Source: Polyangium sp. y55x31 (lineage in GTDB: Bacteria; Myxococcota_A; Polyangia; Polyangiales; Polyangiaceae). From it: a DNA stretch of 64,000 nucleotides. Positions 52,545 to 61,152 of this stretch are shown piece after piece; positions within the stretch are counted from its first letter, which is position 1, and every line of letters starts with the position of its first letter. The position numbers were made by a program, and so were the translations under genes. The stretch is taken from assembly GCF_029946505.1 (NCBI RefSeq), contig NZ_JARZHG010000010.1, positions 1 through 64,000 on the forward strand, given 5' to 3'. The notes under the pieces were generated by a model, which worked only from the letters and a program-made list of their open reading frames with translations, was not told the DNA's origin and searched no databases.

Positions 52545-54355
52545 GACGCTTCGGCCTCCTCTTCAGTCTCCGCCGCGGCGGCCTCGCCTTCGAGCTTGTG
52601 CATGCGCTCGAGCGCGGTGATGCCCGCGAGCTTGAGCCCCGCGGCGTACACCGTGCGGATCGACTCGATCCAGAGCAGCCGCGCCTCGCTCTTTTGCCGA
52701 TCCCACTTCTCTTGCCAGCCCGCCTCCGCCATCTGCGCGTCGAGCGGCAGGATCGTGTCGCCGTCCTTCTTGAGCCGCGTGAAGTAGCTCTGGAAGTCCT
52801 GCGAGAGCTCCTGCAGGTAGAACAGGATCCGGTGCGGCTCGCGCAGCGCCGCGGCCTCCGAGACGACCGCCGGGAAGCGCCCGAGCCGACCGAGGATCGC
52901 GAGCTCGTCCGGGTGCTCGAGGCGCGCCGCGAGCGCGGACGCGTGCCGCGGTACTTGGAGCCCAAACTTCTCCTGGGCGCGGCGCAGGATCGAGCAGAGG
53001 CGCGCGTAGCCGTACTGCAGGTAGAAGACGGGGTTATCCATCGAGGCCTTCTTGGCGAGCTCGATGTCGAGATCGATCGTCGTGTCGCTCCGCCGCGCGA
53101 GGTAGAAGTAGCGGAGCGCGTCGGCGCCGGCGCCCTTCCTCCGCGCGGCCTCGTCGATCTCGTCGACGACCTCTTCGATCGTGACGAGGTTGCCGAGCCG
53201 CTTGCCCATCTTGTAGGGCTTGCCGTCGCGCAGCAGGTTCACGAGCTGGTAGAGCACCACCTCGAAGCGCTCCTTCGGCAGGCCGAGCGCCGCGAGCGCG
53301 CCGCGCACACGCGCCGTGTAGCCGTGGTGATCGGCGCCGAGCACGTTCACGAGCCGGTCGTAGCCGCGGTTGATCTTGTCCGCGTGGTACGCGATGTCGC
53401 TCGCGAAGTACGTGTAGTACCCGTCGCGCTTCTTCACGACGCGATCCTTGTCGTCGCCCTCGTCGGTGCTCTTGAAGAAGAGCGCCCCTTCGCGCTCTTC
53501 GAGGTAGCCGCGCGCATTGAGCTCCGCGAGCGCCGCGCCCACGCGGCCCCACCGGTGCAGGCTCTCCTCGGAGTACCAGCCGTCGAACTGGATGCGCAGC
53601 GACGCGAGCGTCTTCTTGATGCCCGGCAGCGCCTTCGAGCCCGGCACGCCGTCGAGCATGCGCGTCACGCACACGCGCGCGAGCTCGTCGACCTTGTCGT
53701 CGGCGATGAGCTCGGGGTTCGTCTTTTGCAGCCAGGCGACGAGATCCTCGAGGTAGTCGTTCTTGCCGTAGCCGCCCTCGGGCGGCTCGCGGCCGAGCGC
53801 CACGGCGAGCACGCTCGCCGCGAGCAGCCGGATCTGGTTGCCGAAGTCGTTGATGTAGTACTCGCGCGTGACGCGGTGCCCCACGGACTCCAGGAGCGTC
53901 GCCACCGCGTCGCCGAGGATCGCACCGCGGCCGTGCGAGATGAGCAGCGGTCCCGTCGGGTTTGCGCTGACGAACTCGACGAGCACGCGCTCGCCGAGCC
54001 CCGCGGGCCCTCGCCCGAAGGCCGGCCCCGCGGCGAGCACGTCGCCGAGCACGCGCTGGTAGATCGCCGGCGCGAGGCGCAAGTTCAGAAAGCCCGGCCC
54101 GGCGATCTCCACCGCGCGGATGTCGGGCTCTTTGCCGAGACGCTCGGCGAGCAGCGTCGCGATCTCCCGAGGCGGCTTCTTGGCCGCCTTCTGGATCGCG
54201 AGGGCCGCGTTCGTCGCCAGATCGCCGTGCTCGGGGCGCTTCGGGCGCTCCACGGAGAACGTTGCCGACGTAACTTCCGACGGCAGGACCCCACTCCCCG
54301 CCAGATCGGTGAGTGCACCCACCACCAGATTCCGAACTTGCTCTTCGACGCCCAT
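52541..54355 (-). CDS. argS: Arginyl-tRNA synthetase with altered signature motifs
   Basis: 604 residues. N-terminal domain RPKRPEHGDLATNAALAIQ, catalytic core with VEFVSANPTGPLLISHGRGA, YYINDFGNQIRLLAA, DIAYHADKINRGYDRLVNVL, and a C-terminal anticodon-binding DALR region (ITALERMHKL). It charges tRNA-Arg. Two signatures differ from the consensus: HIGH reads LISH and KMSKS reads KMGKR. The surrounding residues are normal and no other argS is in the window, so it is taken as functional. No ribosome site is evident. It overlaps the SPOR gene. Confidence 0.94.
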   Translation of the reverse strand: MGVEEQVRNLVVGALTDLAGSGVLPSEVTSATFSVERPKRPEHGDLATNAALAIQKAAKKPPREIATLLAERLGKEPDIRAVEIAGPGFLNLRLAPAIYQRVLGDVLAAGPAFGRGPAGLGERVLVEFVSANPTGPLLISHGRGAILGDAVATLLESVGHRVTREYYINDFGNQIRLLAASVLAVALGREPPEGGYGKNDYLEDLVAWLQKTNPELIADDKVDELARVCVTRMLDGVPGSKALPGIKKTLASLRIQFDGWYSEESLHRWGRVGAALAELNARGYLEEREGALFFKSTDEGDDKDRVVKKRDGYYTYFASDIAYHADKINRGYDRLVNVLGADHHGYTARVRGALAALGLPKERFEVVLYQLVNLLRDGKPYKMGKRLGNLVTIEEVVDEIDEAARRKGAGADALRYFYLARRSDTTIDLDIELAKKASMDNPVFYLQYGYARLCSILRRAQEKFGLQVPRHASALAARLEHPDELAILGRLGRFPAVVSEAAALREPHRILFYLQELSQDFQSYFTRLKKDGDTILPLDAQMAEAGWQEKWDRQKSEARLLWIESIRTVYAAGLKLAGITALERMHKLEGEAAAAETEEEAEAS

Positions 54356-54432
54356 CGTACGGGCGGATTAGTACCCCGAGGCCGCTCGGACCACCAACTT
54401 TCTGTCAGCACATAGTCTTACATCTGCGTACA

Positions 54433-55896
54433 TCAGGACGCCACGAAGGCCCGATTTGCCGCTTTTTCGAGTTGCAGGGCCTTCCAGCGGGTCTCTTCGA
54501 GCTCGCGGGCGGGGTCGGAGTCGGCGACGATGCCGCCGCCGGTGAAGTATTCGCCCTCACGGCCCTGGAGCACGACGGTGCGGATGGCCATGGCGAGGAG
54601 GACGCTGCCGTCGTGGGCGACGAGGCCGAAGCCGCCGGTGTAGAGGCCACGGCGGGCGCTCTCGAGGCGGGCGATGACCTCCATGGCGCGGATTTTCGGC
54701 GCGCCGGTGACGCTGCCGCTCGGGACCATAGCGGAGAGCACGTCGTGCCGGGTCGCGCCGGGCCGGGTCCAGGCGCCGAGCAGGGCCTCGCGGTGGTGGA
54801 TGGTTCTGTGCGTCACCACACCGGGTCCGTGGAGGACCTGGACCGATCCCACGGCCGCGACACGACCGAGATCGTTACGTTCCACATCCACGATCATCGT
54901 GAGCTCGGCGTTTTCCTTGGGATCTTGGTCGAGCTCCTCGACGAGCGCGGCGTCCTCGCGGGCGTCTTTTCCGCGCGGTCGCGTGCCCTTGATGGGACAC
55001 GTGAACAATCGGCCGAAAGGCACCGAGTTCAGGACCGATCGCTGTCGCGAATCCCCCCCCCGATCAGGCCGATTTCGCCCCTCTCTCAGGTTCGACGCGA
55101 AGGATCGCACTTCATCGGCTGGAAACTCCATGCCTTCGGGGAAATGCCTCGTTTGGGCTTCGAGGAGGAGCTCCGGTGAGGTGGACACGACGGCCAGATC
55201 ACGACCGAGATGCAGGCACGCGGCGAACGGGGACGGCGCGGCGGCGCTCAAGCGGCGGTGCAAATCGAGCGGTTCGCCACGCACGAGCGACACGAGGAGC
55301 CGTCGCGCCAAGTTGACCTGGTAAAGCTCCCCCCGGTCAATCAGCTCCTTGGCGGCGAGGATCCGCTCGAGGTGAAGCCGCGTCGGCTCCGCATCCGCGA
55401 CCTCGACGGCGAACGGTCCCCGCCCCGCAGGCGCAGGCGTCGTGAGCAGGCGCCGCGCGAGCGCCTCGACGCGGTCGTGCGTGACGCCCACCGCAAACAC
55501 GCGCCCCTCGGCATGATCCACCACGACGACCGCCGGGTACCGGAGCCAGAGCGGCCGTTCGAGCATCGCCCGCGGCCGTCGATCCCCCTCCCGCGGGGTC
55601 CATCCGGGGCGTTCGAGGTGCCGGTGCCCCTCGTACGGAAGGACGCCGATCCAGCGGGGCACGGAGCGGAACGTGCCTGTCGCGCCGCCGAACGGAAAGT
55701 CGGGGTCGTCGGCGAGCGGATCGAGGGCGCTCGACTGGCGGTCGGGATCACACGCGACGTAGGAGAATCGCGCGTAGGGGCCGGGGGTGCGGTCGGCAGC
55801 GTGGAGCAGGGCGAGGCGATCCGCGCCGGTAGCGCGGAGGCGATCGGCGAGGGCGACCGGATCGGGCGCGAGGGGGAGCTGTCGACCGACGAGCAC
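54433..55896 (-). CDS. pabB: Aminodeoxychorismate synthase component I (PabB)
   Basis: About 487 residues from a GTG at 55896; the start is uncertain and the frame is open further upstream. It converts chorismate with ammonia to 4-amino-4-deoxychorismate for folate. Marks of PabB rather than TrpE are CPIKGTRPRG (Lys is Ala in TrpE) and VDVERNDLGRVA, GSVTGAPKIRAMEVI, TGGGIVADSDPARELEET. Between STSPELLL and the PIKGT motif there are about 55 residues where about 12 are normal. The extra segment includes a run of nine G on the coding strand (55053-55061) and is less GC-rich than its surroundings. No glutaminase (PabA) gene is adjacent. Confidence 0.88.
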   Translation of the reverse strand: MLVGRQLPLAPDPVALADRLRATGADRLALLHAADRTPGPYARFSYVACDPDRQSSALDPLADDPDFPFGGATGTFRSVPRWIGVLPYEGHRHLERPGWTPREGDRRPRAMLERPLWLRYPAVVVVDHAEGRVFAVGVTHDRVEALARRLLTTPAPAGRGPFAVEVADAEPTRLHLERILAAKELIDRGELYQVNLARRLLVSLVRGEPLDLHRRLSAAAPSPFAACLHLGRDLAVVSTSPELLLEAQTRHFPEGMEFPADEVRSFASNLREGRNRPDRGGDSRQRSVLNSVPFGRLFTCPIKGTRPRGKDAREDAALVEELDQDPKENAELTMIVDVERNDLGRVAAVGSVQVLHGPGVVTHRTIHHREALLGAWTRPGATRHDVLSAMVPSGSVTGAPKIRAMEVIARLESARRGLYTGGFGLVAHDGSVLLAMAIRTVVLQGREGEYFTGGGIVADSDPARELEETRWKALQLEKAANRAFVAS

Positions 55897-55990
55897 GGCG
55901 AGGTCCCTGCTAGCACGGGGGGCGCGCGGCGCGGCGGCGAGATGAAAAGCAGCCGGGCTCGGGCTACGCTCGCGCCGCGTGAGCGCTCGA

Positions 55991-57352
55991 ATGGACCAGC
56001 GCGCTGGGTGGCTCGTGGTAGCGGCGCTCCTCGGGAGCGGATGCACCGAGGAGCCGATCGAGCGGACGTTGCAGATCGTGACGGGTCACGAGGCGGACAC
56101 GTTCTCGGCCGCGCCCGCCGTGACGAAGATCCGCATCGAGGCGAAGACCGCGACCGGATCGACGTTCGCCGCGGAGACGACGCCCGGCGGGACGTTCGAT
56201 CTCGGCGAGGTGCCCGACGACGAGCCGCTCGGGGTCGAGGTGACGGGGACCACGGCCGAAGGGGTGACGGTCGTGCGAGGTCGGTCGCTCACGGGGGTCG
56301 TGCCCGGCGCGTTCGTGCGTGACGTGCCGGTGTTCGTGCAACGCGTGGGCAAGTGGGCGCGTCCGCCGGGGGAGCTCGTGCGGGCGCACGTGGACGCGCC
56401 GGCCGCGGTGCTCGGCGAGCAGTTCCTGGTGACGACGGGCGGGAGCGCGGCGGCGAGCGCGGAGGGCGCGGACGACGTGCGGCTCGGGGATTCGTACGAT
56501 CTGCTCGGCTGGGGGCCGGCCGTGATGGACGCGTTTGCGCTCACGGCGCGGACGATCGTGGGACGGCCGAGCGGGATGATGCTCGTCGGAGAGACGAGCG
56601 CGAGCGCGGTGGACGGGAGCGGACGGTACGCCGTGGCATGGCCGGAGAGCGCGGGATCGTTCGCCGACGTGGCCGGGGGTCTCGTGGTGGAGTCGCCGTC
56701 CGGCACGAGTTACGTGGTGGGGGCGACGCGGGCGGGGACGGCAACGGACGAGGTGCTCGCGGTGAGCTCGGAGGGGGCGCTGTCGGTGCTGCGTCTGTCG
56801 GCGGCGCGGAAGGGCGCGGCGGCGGCGTGGGCGCCGGGCGTCGGTCTCGTGGTGGTCGGGGGGAGCGCGAGCGCGACGGGGTTCGAGGTGCTGCCGGAAG
56901 GCGGGACGGCGTTCGTGCAAAAGGACATGCCGGCGGACGCGACGGAGGGCGCGGCGGCGGTGGTGGCGGGCGACGGGAAGATGGCGCTCGTCGGCGGGCT
57001 CGATGCGGCCGGCGCGCCGGCGAAGGTGCGGAGGTGGAGCCCGAGCTGCACGTCGGGATGCGCGGCGGAGGAGGTCTCGGGCGCGACGCTCCCCGTGGGG
57101 CTCACGCGGTCGCAGGCATTTTCGCTCGGCGGATCACGGGTGATCGTGGTCGGGCACGAGGCCTCGACGGAAAAACGCGTGCGGGTGTTCGTGATCGATC
57201 TGAGCGTGCCGACCGTGGAAGAGCGGCCGCTCCGGGAGCCACGATCCGGCGCGACGGTGGTGGCCGCGCCGAACGGGACGCTTTCGATCCTGGGCGGGAC
57301 GCTCGAAGACGGCGCACCCGCGCTGCACGTGGAGACGTTTTTCCCGGATTGA
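55991..57352 (+). CDS. Lipoprotein with propeller-like repeats
   Basis: 453 residues from the ATG at 55991; a GTG at 55979 is also in frame. Signal with lipobox LLGSGC. The mature part has repeats of strands ending in Gly-Gly/Val-Val (MMLVGETSASAVDGSGRYA, GVGLVVVGGSASATGFEVL, KMALVGGLDAAGAPAKVRRW, LSILGGTLEDGAPALHV), a kelch-like six-bladed propeller pattern. No enzyme motif. It converges on the nucleotidyltransferase gene with an 8-bp gap. Confidence 0.78.
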   Translation: MDQRAGWLVVAALLGSGCTEEPIERTLQIVTGHEADTFSAAPAVTKIRIEAKTATGSTFAAETTPGGTFDLGEVPDDEPLGVEVTGTTAEGVTVVRGRSLTGVVPGAFVRDVPVFVQRVGKWARPPGELVRAHVDAPAAVLGEQFLVTTGGSAAASAEGADDVRLGDSYDLLGWGPAVMDAFALTARTIVGRPSGMMLVGETSASAVDGSGRYAVAWPESAGSFADVAGGLVVESPSGTSYVVGATRAGTATDEVLAVSSEGALSVLRLSAARKGAAAAWAPGVGLVVVGGSASATGFEVLPEGGTAFVQKDMPADATEGAAAVVAGDGKMALVGGLDAAGAPAKVRRWSPSCTSGCAAEEVSGATLPVGLTRSQAFSLGGSRVIVVGHEASTEKRVRVFVIDLSVPTVEERPLREPRSGATVVAAPNGTLSILGGTLEDGAPALHVETFFPD

Positions 57353-57360
57353 TGGCCGCG

Positions 57361-58263
57361 TCAGACGCGGACGATCGTGCCGCTTCCGAGCACGATCGCG
57401 CGCGCGAGCGGCGCCTCGAACGTCGCGCCGGGCCAGGCCACGACGTCGCGCACCTCGCCGCGCCCTCGCACGGTGACGCCGTCGCCGAGGACGCTCGTCG
57501 CCACGGAGACCGCGGGCTCGACGTGCACGTCGCGGCCCACGAAGGAGCCATGCGCGGCGATCCAGCGCAGGTTCTCTTCGAGGTAGGTGGTCGCCGTCCC
57601 GAGATCGGAAAACCCCCCATCGATCGCGAACGACGCGACGCGCGCGCCTTCTCGCATCGCCGGCAAGTACACGTCGCCCACGAGGCACCCCTCCGCAGGA
57701 AGCCGCGCGCGCGCCCGCTCGCCGACGATCTGCACGCCCACGAAATCCGCGCCGCGCACCTCTTCCCCGAAGCGTTCGCCGCGCAGCCGCACGACCGATC
57801 CATCCGCGCCGATCCCGGCCGTCCCCTCCCCGACACGCGCCTCCGTCGGATGCCGCCACGCCACGGCGAGCGTCGCCAGCGCGCCCGCCCCCGCGGCCTT
57901 CACATGCGCCGCTCCAAGCGCCGCGACATCCACCTCGGCGAGGATGTCCCCGTTCCACACGAGCACGTCCCCCGGCCCGAGCGCAGCCGCAGCGCCAGCC
58001 ACGCCGCCCGCAGTGCCGAGGATCTTCGGCTCGTGCACGATCGACGCATCGAGCGGCAGCGCGCCGAGGATCCGCGCGTCGAAGCGATCCGCGAGGTGAT
58101 GCGTGTTCAACACGGCGCGACGCACGCCGCCCCGCGCGAGCCGCTCGGCGATGTGCGCGAGCAGCGGGCGATCGCCGACCCACACGAGGGGCTTCGGGAG
58201 CTCGTCGGTGATCGGCCGCAAACGCGTACCGAGGCCGGCGCAAAGGATCATCGCGATCGTCAT
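57361..58263 (-). CDS. Sugar nucleotidyltransferase (MurU/mannose-1-P type)
   Basis: 300 residues. N-terminal Rossmann-like NTP-transferase: MILCAGLGTRLRPITDELPK with the Lys, then LVWNGDILAEVDV and the metal-binding Asp. The C-terminal 60 residues form a short left-handed beta-helix (VGRDVHVEPAVSVATSVLG). It transfers a nucleotide onto a sugar-1-phosphate to give an NDP-sugar. The substrate cannot be told: MurU-like uridylyl transfer and mannose guanylyl transfer are both possible. It starts at the ATG 58263 and is alone on its strand. Confidence 0.88.
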   Translation of the reverse strand: MTIAMILCAGLGTRLRPITDELPKPLVWVGDRPLLAHIAERLARGGVRRAVLNTHHLADRFDARILGALPLDASIVHEPKILGTAGGVAGAAAALGPGDVLVWNGDILAEVDVAALGAAHVKAAGAGALATLAVAWRHPTEARVGEGTAGIGADGSVVRLRGERFGEEVRGADFVGVQIVGERARARLPAEGCLVGDVYLPAMREGARVASFAIDGGFSDLGTATTYLEENLRWIAAHGSFVGRDVHVEPAVSVATSVLGDGVTVRGRGEVRDVVAWPGATFEAPLARAIVLGSGTIVRV

Positions 58264-58378
58264 GGTCGAACGGCTCGATCAGCGCCCCGGACGGGAAACC
58301 GTTCCCTCGAGCAGCGCTTCGGCGCGTAGCTTTGCGGAAAGCTCGACGCATGGCCAAGAGCCGTGCTACCGGACCGCC

Positions 58379-58873
58379 GTGCGCGTGCGCCGAAAACCCC
58401 GCCACCTCCTCGCCGCCGTCCTCGGCGTGCTCGCCGGCAGCGTCGCCAGCGCATGCGGCACGGACGCCGTGGGAATCGACGCCTGCCGGGAAATCGAGAC
58501 GGCGCGGTGCGAGGCGCTGCCAGCATGCGGCGGCACCGAAGCCGAAGCGACGTACTGCATCGACCTCTACCGCGATCAATGCCTGCACGGCATCCAGAGC
58601 GGCGTCGAGCCCGGCGCCGACGCGACGGCCCGCTGCGTCGAAGCCGTCCGCGCCGTGGCCGCCTGCGCGCGCGCCGGCGCCGCGAGCATGGCCGACTGCC
58701 CCGCCGAGCCGCTCGTCGCCGCCGCAGACCCCGCCGCGATCACCCCGTGCGTGGTGATCACGCGCAGGCCCGAGCAACTCGCCGACTGCGCATTCGTCGC
58801 GTCCACCGCAGACGCAGGCGCGACGCCGCCCGCCACCGACGCGAGCGACGGGGGCGACGCCACGACCGAGTGA
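58379..58873 (+). CDS. Small Cys-rich lipoprotein
   Basis: About 164 residues from a GTG at 58379; GTG at 58385 is equally possible. The signal ends at LAGSVASAC, a lipobox-like site. The mature part has nine or more cysteines (CREIETARCEALPAC, CIDLYRDQCLHG, CVEAVRAVAACARAG) in a small disulfide-rich helical protein, followed by an Ala/Thr/Asp-rich tail. The cysteine spacing recurs in myxobacterial proteins of unknown role. It converges on the next gene with one base between stops. Confidence 0.65.
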   Translation: MRVRRKPRHLLAAVLGVLAGSVASACGTDAVGIDACREIETARCEALPACGGTEAEATYCIDLYRDQCLHGIQSGVEPGADATARCVEAVRAVAACARAGAASMADCPAEPLVAAADPAAITPCVVITRRPEQLADCAFVASTADAGATPPATDASDGGDATTE

Positions 58874-58874
58874 G

Positions 58875-59972
58875 TCAGGGATTCGGCGGCGGCGGGCAGC
58901 CGAACATCTGGAACGAAGCGATCGGATCGGTCTCGGGCGGGCAACCCATCGTGTCGGGGTTCGGATCCTTCGGCATGCCGAGCAGCGCAGGATCAGCATC
59001 GAAGCCAGCCGCGAACGAGACGGCGTTGCAGGGCTTGTTCGGCTCGGGCGGGCCAGTCTGCACGTCGAGGCCGCGGCAGAACGCATCCTGCGTCGCGCCC
59101 CAGAAAATGTTGTCGGTGCAAAAAGGCTTCCCCGTATCGTCGCGGAAGCTCTGCACCATGCGGAAGAGCTCGAGCTGCGGAATACGCCCGGCGATGAGCC
59201 CATCACGCAGGACCCAGCGCCCGAAGTCATCCTTCAGGATCTTCGCGGTGATCGTGCCGGAAGACAGGTTGATGTGCAGCCGCGTGTTGCCCCCAGCGAC
59301 CGCGATCCCACCCGTGGGCGCCGAGATGACGAGCGTGCCGTCCGTCACGTACGCATCGTTGTCGAAATACTTCGGCAGCCCATTCTCGAGCGTGCTCGTC
59401 GAGATCGGCCAGGCATCGTTGCCATCCCACGCCGGCTGCGCCTGGGTCCCTTCACTCCCGTACCAAGCAACGCGCACCTTGGAGTCGTTGGGCTGGCCGT
59501 TGTAGTTGCTGACGTGGAAGACGATGCCCCAGTTGCCGAGCTCAGCGAACAAGCTGTAGCGCTCCGACAAGTCCTGCACCTGCAGCGCAAGCTCGACGAG
59601 GTTGAAGAGCGCAGGCATCTGGTTGTCCCGCCCCATGGCCTTGTCACAGCTCAGCTTCTCCGGCTGTCCCGCAGGCGGGATGCACGAGCGCTCCTCCCCC
59701 TGGCAGCTACAAAACCGGTCGAGATCGAGCCCAAGATCACCGCCGTCCTTGTCCGTCTTCAGCCGGAGGACACGCAGCGCAACGACGAACTCCTCTTCCG
59801 GCTCCGCATCATTCGGCGGCGTCGCCGCCGGAGGTCCCGGCACCGAAGCATGTCCGCAGACCTCCACAGGCCCAGACGGAGGCGTGTACTTCTCGAAGCC
59901 TTCGAGGGCACAACTCGACGCCAGCACGACGGTCGGCGCAAACACGAACAAGCAAGCCAGCCAGGCGCGCAC
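58875..59972 (-). CDS. Lipoprotein of unknown function
   Basis: 365 residues from the ATG at 59972. Signal with lipobox LASSC. The mature part is a soluble beta-rich domain (VLRLKTDKDGGDLGLDLDRF, GTLVISAPTGGIAVAGGNT, FHVSNYNGQPNDSKVRVAWY) with about twelve cysteines near both ends (CSCQGEERSC, CRGLDVQTGPPEPNKPC). No known domain or active site. It resembles large families of myxobacterial outer-membrane lipoproteins. Likely exported and attached to the outer membrane. Confidence 0.75.
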   Translation of the reverse strand: MRAWLACLFVFAPTVVLASSCALEGFEKYTPPSGPVEVCGHASVPGPPAATPPNDAEPEEEFVVALRVLRLKTDKDGGDLGLDLDRFCSCQGEERSCIPPAGQPEKLSCDKAMGRDNQMPALFNLVELALQVQDLSERYSLFAELGNWGIVFHVSNYNGQPNDSKVRVAWYGSEGTQAQPAWDGNDAWPISTSTLENGLPKYFDNDAYVTDGTLVISAPTGGIAVAGGNTRLHINLSSGTITAKILKDDFGRWVLRDGLIAGRIPQLELFRMVQSFRDDTGKPFCTDNIFWGATQDAFCRGLDVQTGPPEPNKPCNAVSFAAGFDADPALLGMPKDPNPDTMGCPPETDPIASFQMFGCPPPPNP

Positions 59973-60030
59973 GATGACAGCCTAACGCAAGCCCCCGCCC
60001 ACGAGAAGCGGCCGCCGCAAAGCCCGAACT

Positions 60031-60684
60031 TTACAGCTTCAAGGCCTTCTTGAAGCGCTTCGCATCCGCAAACATGTCGACGTTCGTGAACACGTACGTC
60101 GCATCCTTGTGATGCCTGCCGCCACGAGCAATGTCCGCAAGCTTCTCGATCGCCGGATCCTCGTAACGCGACTTGTGCCCCGCAGGGCCATGCAGGCGGT
60201 AATACCCCGTCGGCAACTTCGAGAGGCCCGAGACGAGCGGATCACGCGCCGCAAGCGCCCCGACCTCCTGCGTGAGCTCATCACACTCGTCAGGATCCCA
60301 GCCAGGCGCAGGCTCATAGACGACACGGTCGAAGCGCGAGCGCACAGCATGGAGGAACTCGCGCAGCATGCCCTTGTTCGTCTTGCTAGGCGCAAACTCA
60401 GGCGGTGCCACGAAGACCGCCGTCTTCGCCTCGAGCTCCTCCGCAACACCCTCGAGTCCCTTCAGCGCCGTCTCGATGACCTTGCCATCCCGGAACCCCT
60501 CCTGCCCCACCTCACGCGGCCCAAGCAGCGCAAACCGAAACCCCTCCGGTGCCTCACGCCGCCACCGCCGGATGGTGCCAGGGCCAGGCATGGACATGTG
60601 GGTCTCCTGGACCTCCACGAACATGAATTCGCGGAAGTACCGCGTCGCTGGGACGGGAAAGCCGGCGCAGCCGACGGTAATCAT
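60031..60684 (-). CDS. DUF72-family protein (YecE-like)
   Basis: 217 residues from the ATG at 60684. It begins with VGCAGFPVPATRYF and contains FVEVQETHMSMPGPGTIRRW, the DUF72 pattern of a strand-loop-helix barrel, then FRFALLGPREVGQEGFRDG and the end block GYYRLHGPAGHKSRYEDPAI and ATYVFTNVDMFADA. DUF72 proteins are predicted TIM-barrel enzymes of unknown substrate. The length is slightly short. It is not coupled to its neighbours; the 468-bp space upstream holds repeat copies D and E. Confidence 0.85.
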   Translation of the reverse strand: MITVGCAGFPVPATRYFREFMFVEVQETHMSMPGPGTIRRWRREAPEGFRFALLGPREVGQEGFRDGKVIETALKGLEGVAEELEAKTAVFVAPPEFAPSKTNKGMLREFLHAVRSRFDRVVYEPAPGWDPDECDELTQEVGALAARDPLVSGLSKLPTGYYRLHGPAGHKSRYEDPAIEKLADIARGGRHHKDATYVFTNVDMFADAKRFKKALKL

Positions 60685-60797
60685 CGCCCCCCACGGTAGC
60701 GTACGCGTCGCTGTTTGTCATTGCTGGAGAAAGGCCCCGCTCAGAGGAGGGGGCACACGGGTCCGGAGCAGTAGGCAAACCCCCCAGCAGCGTAGCG

Positions 60798-60904
60798 CCG
60801 GGGTTTCACCCCGGACCCCAGCGGGGGCTGTCCGCCCCCTGCACCCCGGACCAGGCACGGCCTGGACCGAGGGCTGAGAAATCGCGCGATGCGCGATTTC
60901 TCAG
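60798..60904 (+). repeat. Four-hairpin mosaic repeat, copy D
   Basis: Order H1 (60798-60814), H2 (60821-60842), H3 (60851-60865), H4 (60874-60904, CTGAGAAATCGCG/CGCGATTTCTCAG). It is the only copy not placed just after a stop codon: the nearest gene start is 113 bp away at 60684. Confidence 0.85.
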
Positions 60905-61031
60905 ACGGGCCGGTGGCAAGACCACGAAGCCTCGCCAAATGAAACCGCGGCCTGCGCCGCTGTCGTCTCGACACGTCGGCGCTGCCGTATCGACAGGCAA
61001 GGTCGTTGCCGGTCTTGCCAACGGGCCCGTT

Positions 61032-61135
61032 GGATGAACTGCGCGATGCGCAGTTCATCCACCCCCGGTCCAGGCCGTGCCTGGTCCGGGTCCAGGGGTG
61101 GACAACCCCTGGTCGGGTCCGGGGTGAAACCCCGG
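61032..61135 (-). repeat. Four-hairpin mosaic repeat, copy E
   Basis: Order H4 (61032-61060, GGATGAACTGCGC/GCGCAGTTCATCC), H3 (61070-61084), H2 (61092-61112), H1 (61119-61135). H1 ends 17 bp from the stop of the LptE-like gene. With copy D it makes an inverted pair. Confidence 0.85.
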
Positions 61136-61152
61136 CGCGACGCCGCCGTGCC

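Larger units (their letters stand above)
60685..61152. other. Intergenic region holding the inverted repeat pair D/E
   Basis: This 468-bp gap contains two copies of the mosaic repeat in opposite orientation with a 127-bp spacer that itself has matching ends (ACGGGCC and GGCAAGACC on the left, GGTCTTGCC and GGGCCCGT on the right). No gene is apparent. Confidence 0.7.

Noticed and set aside
54356-54432. Promoter of argS in the gap after pabB
   Set aside because: A -35/-10-like pair (54392-54397 and 54368-54373) exists but matches consensus poorly and would leave almost no leader; not supported enough to list.
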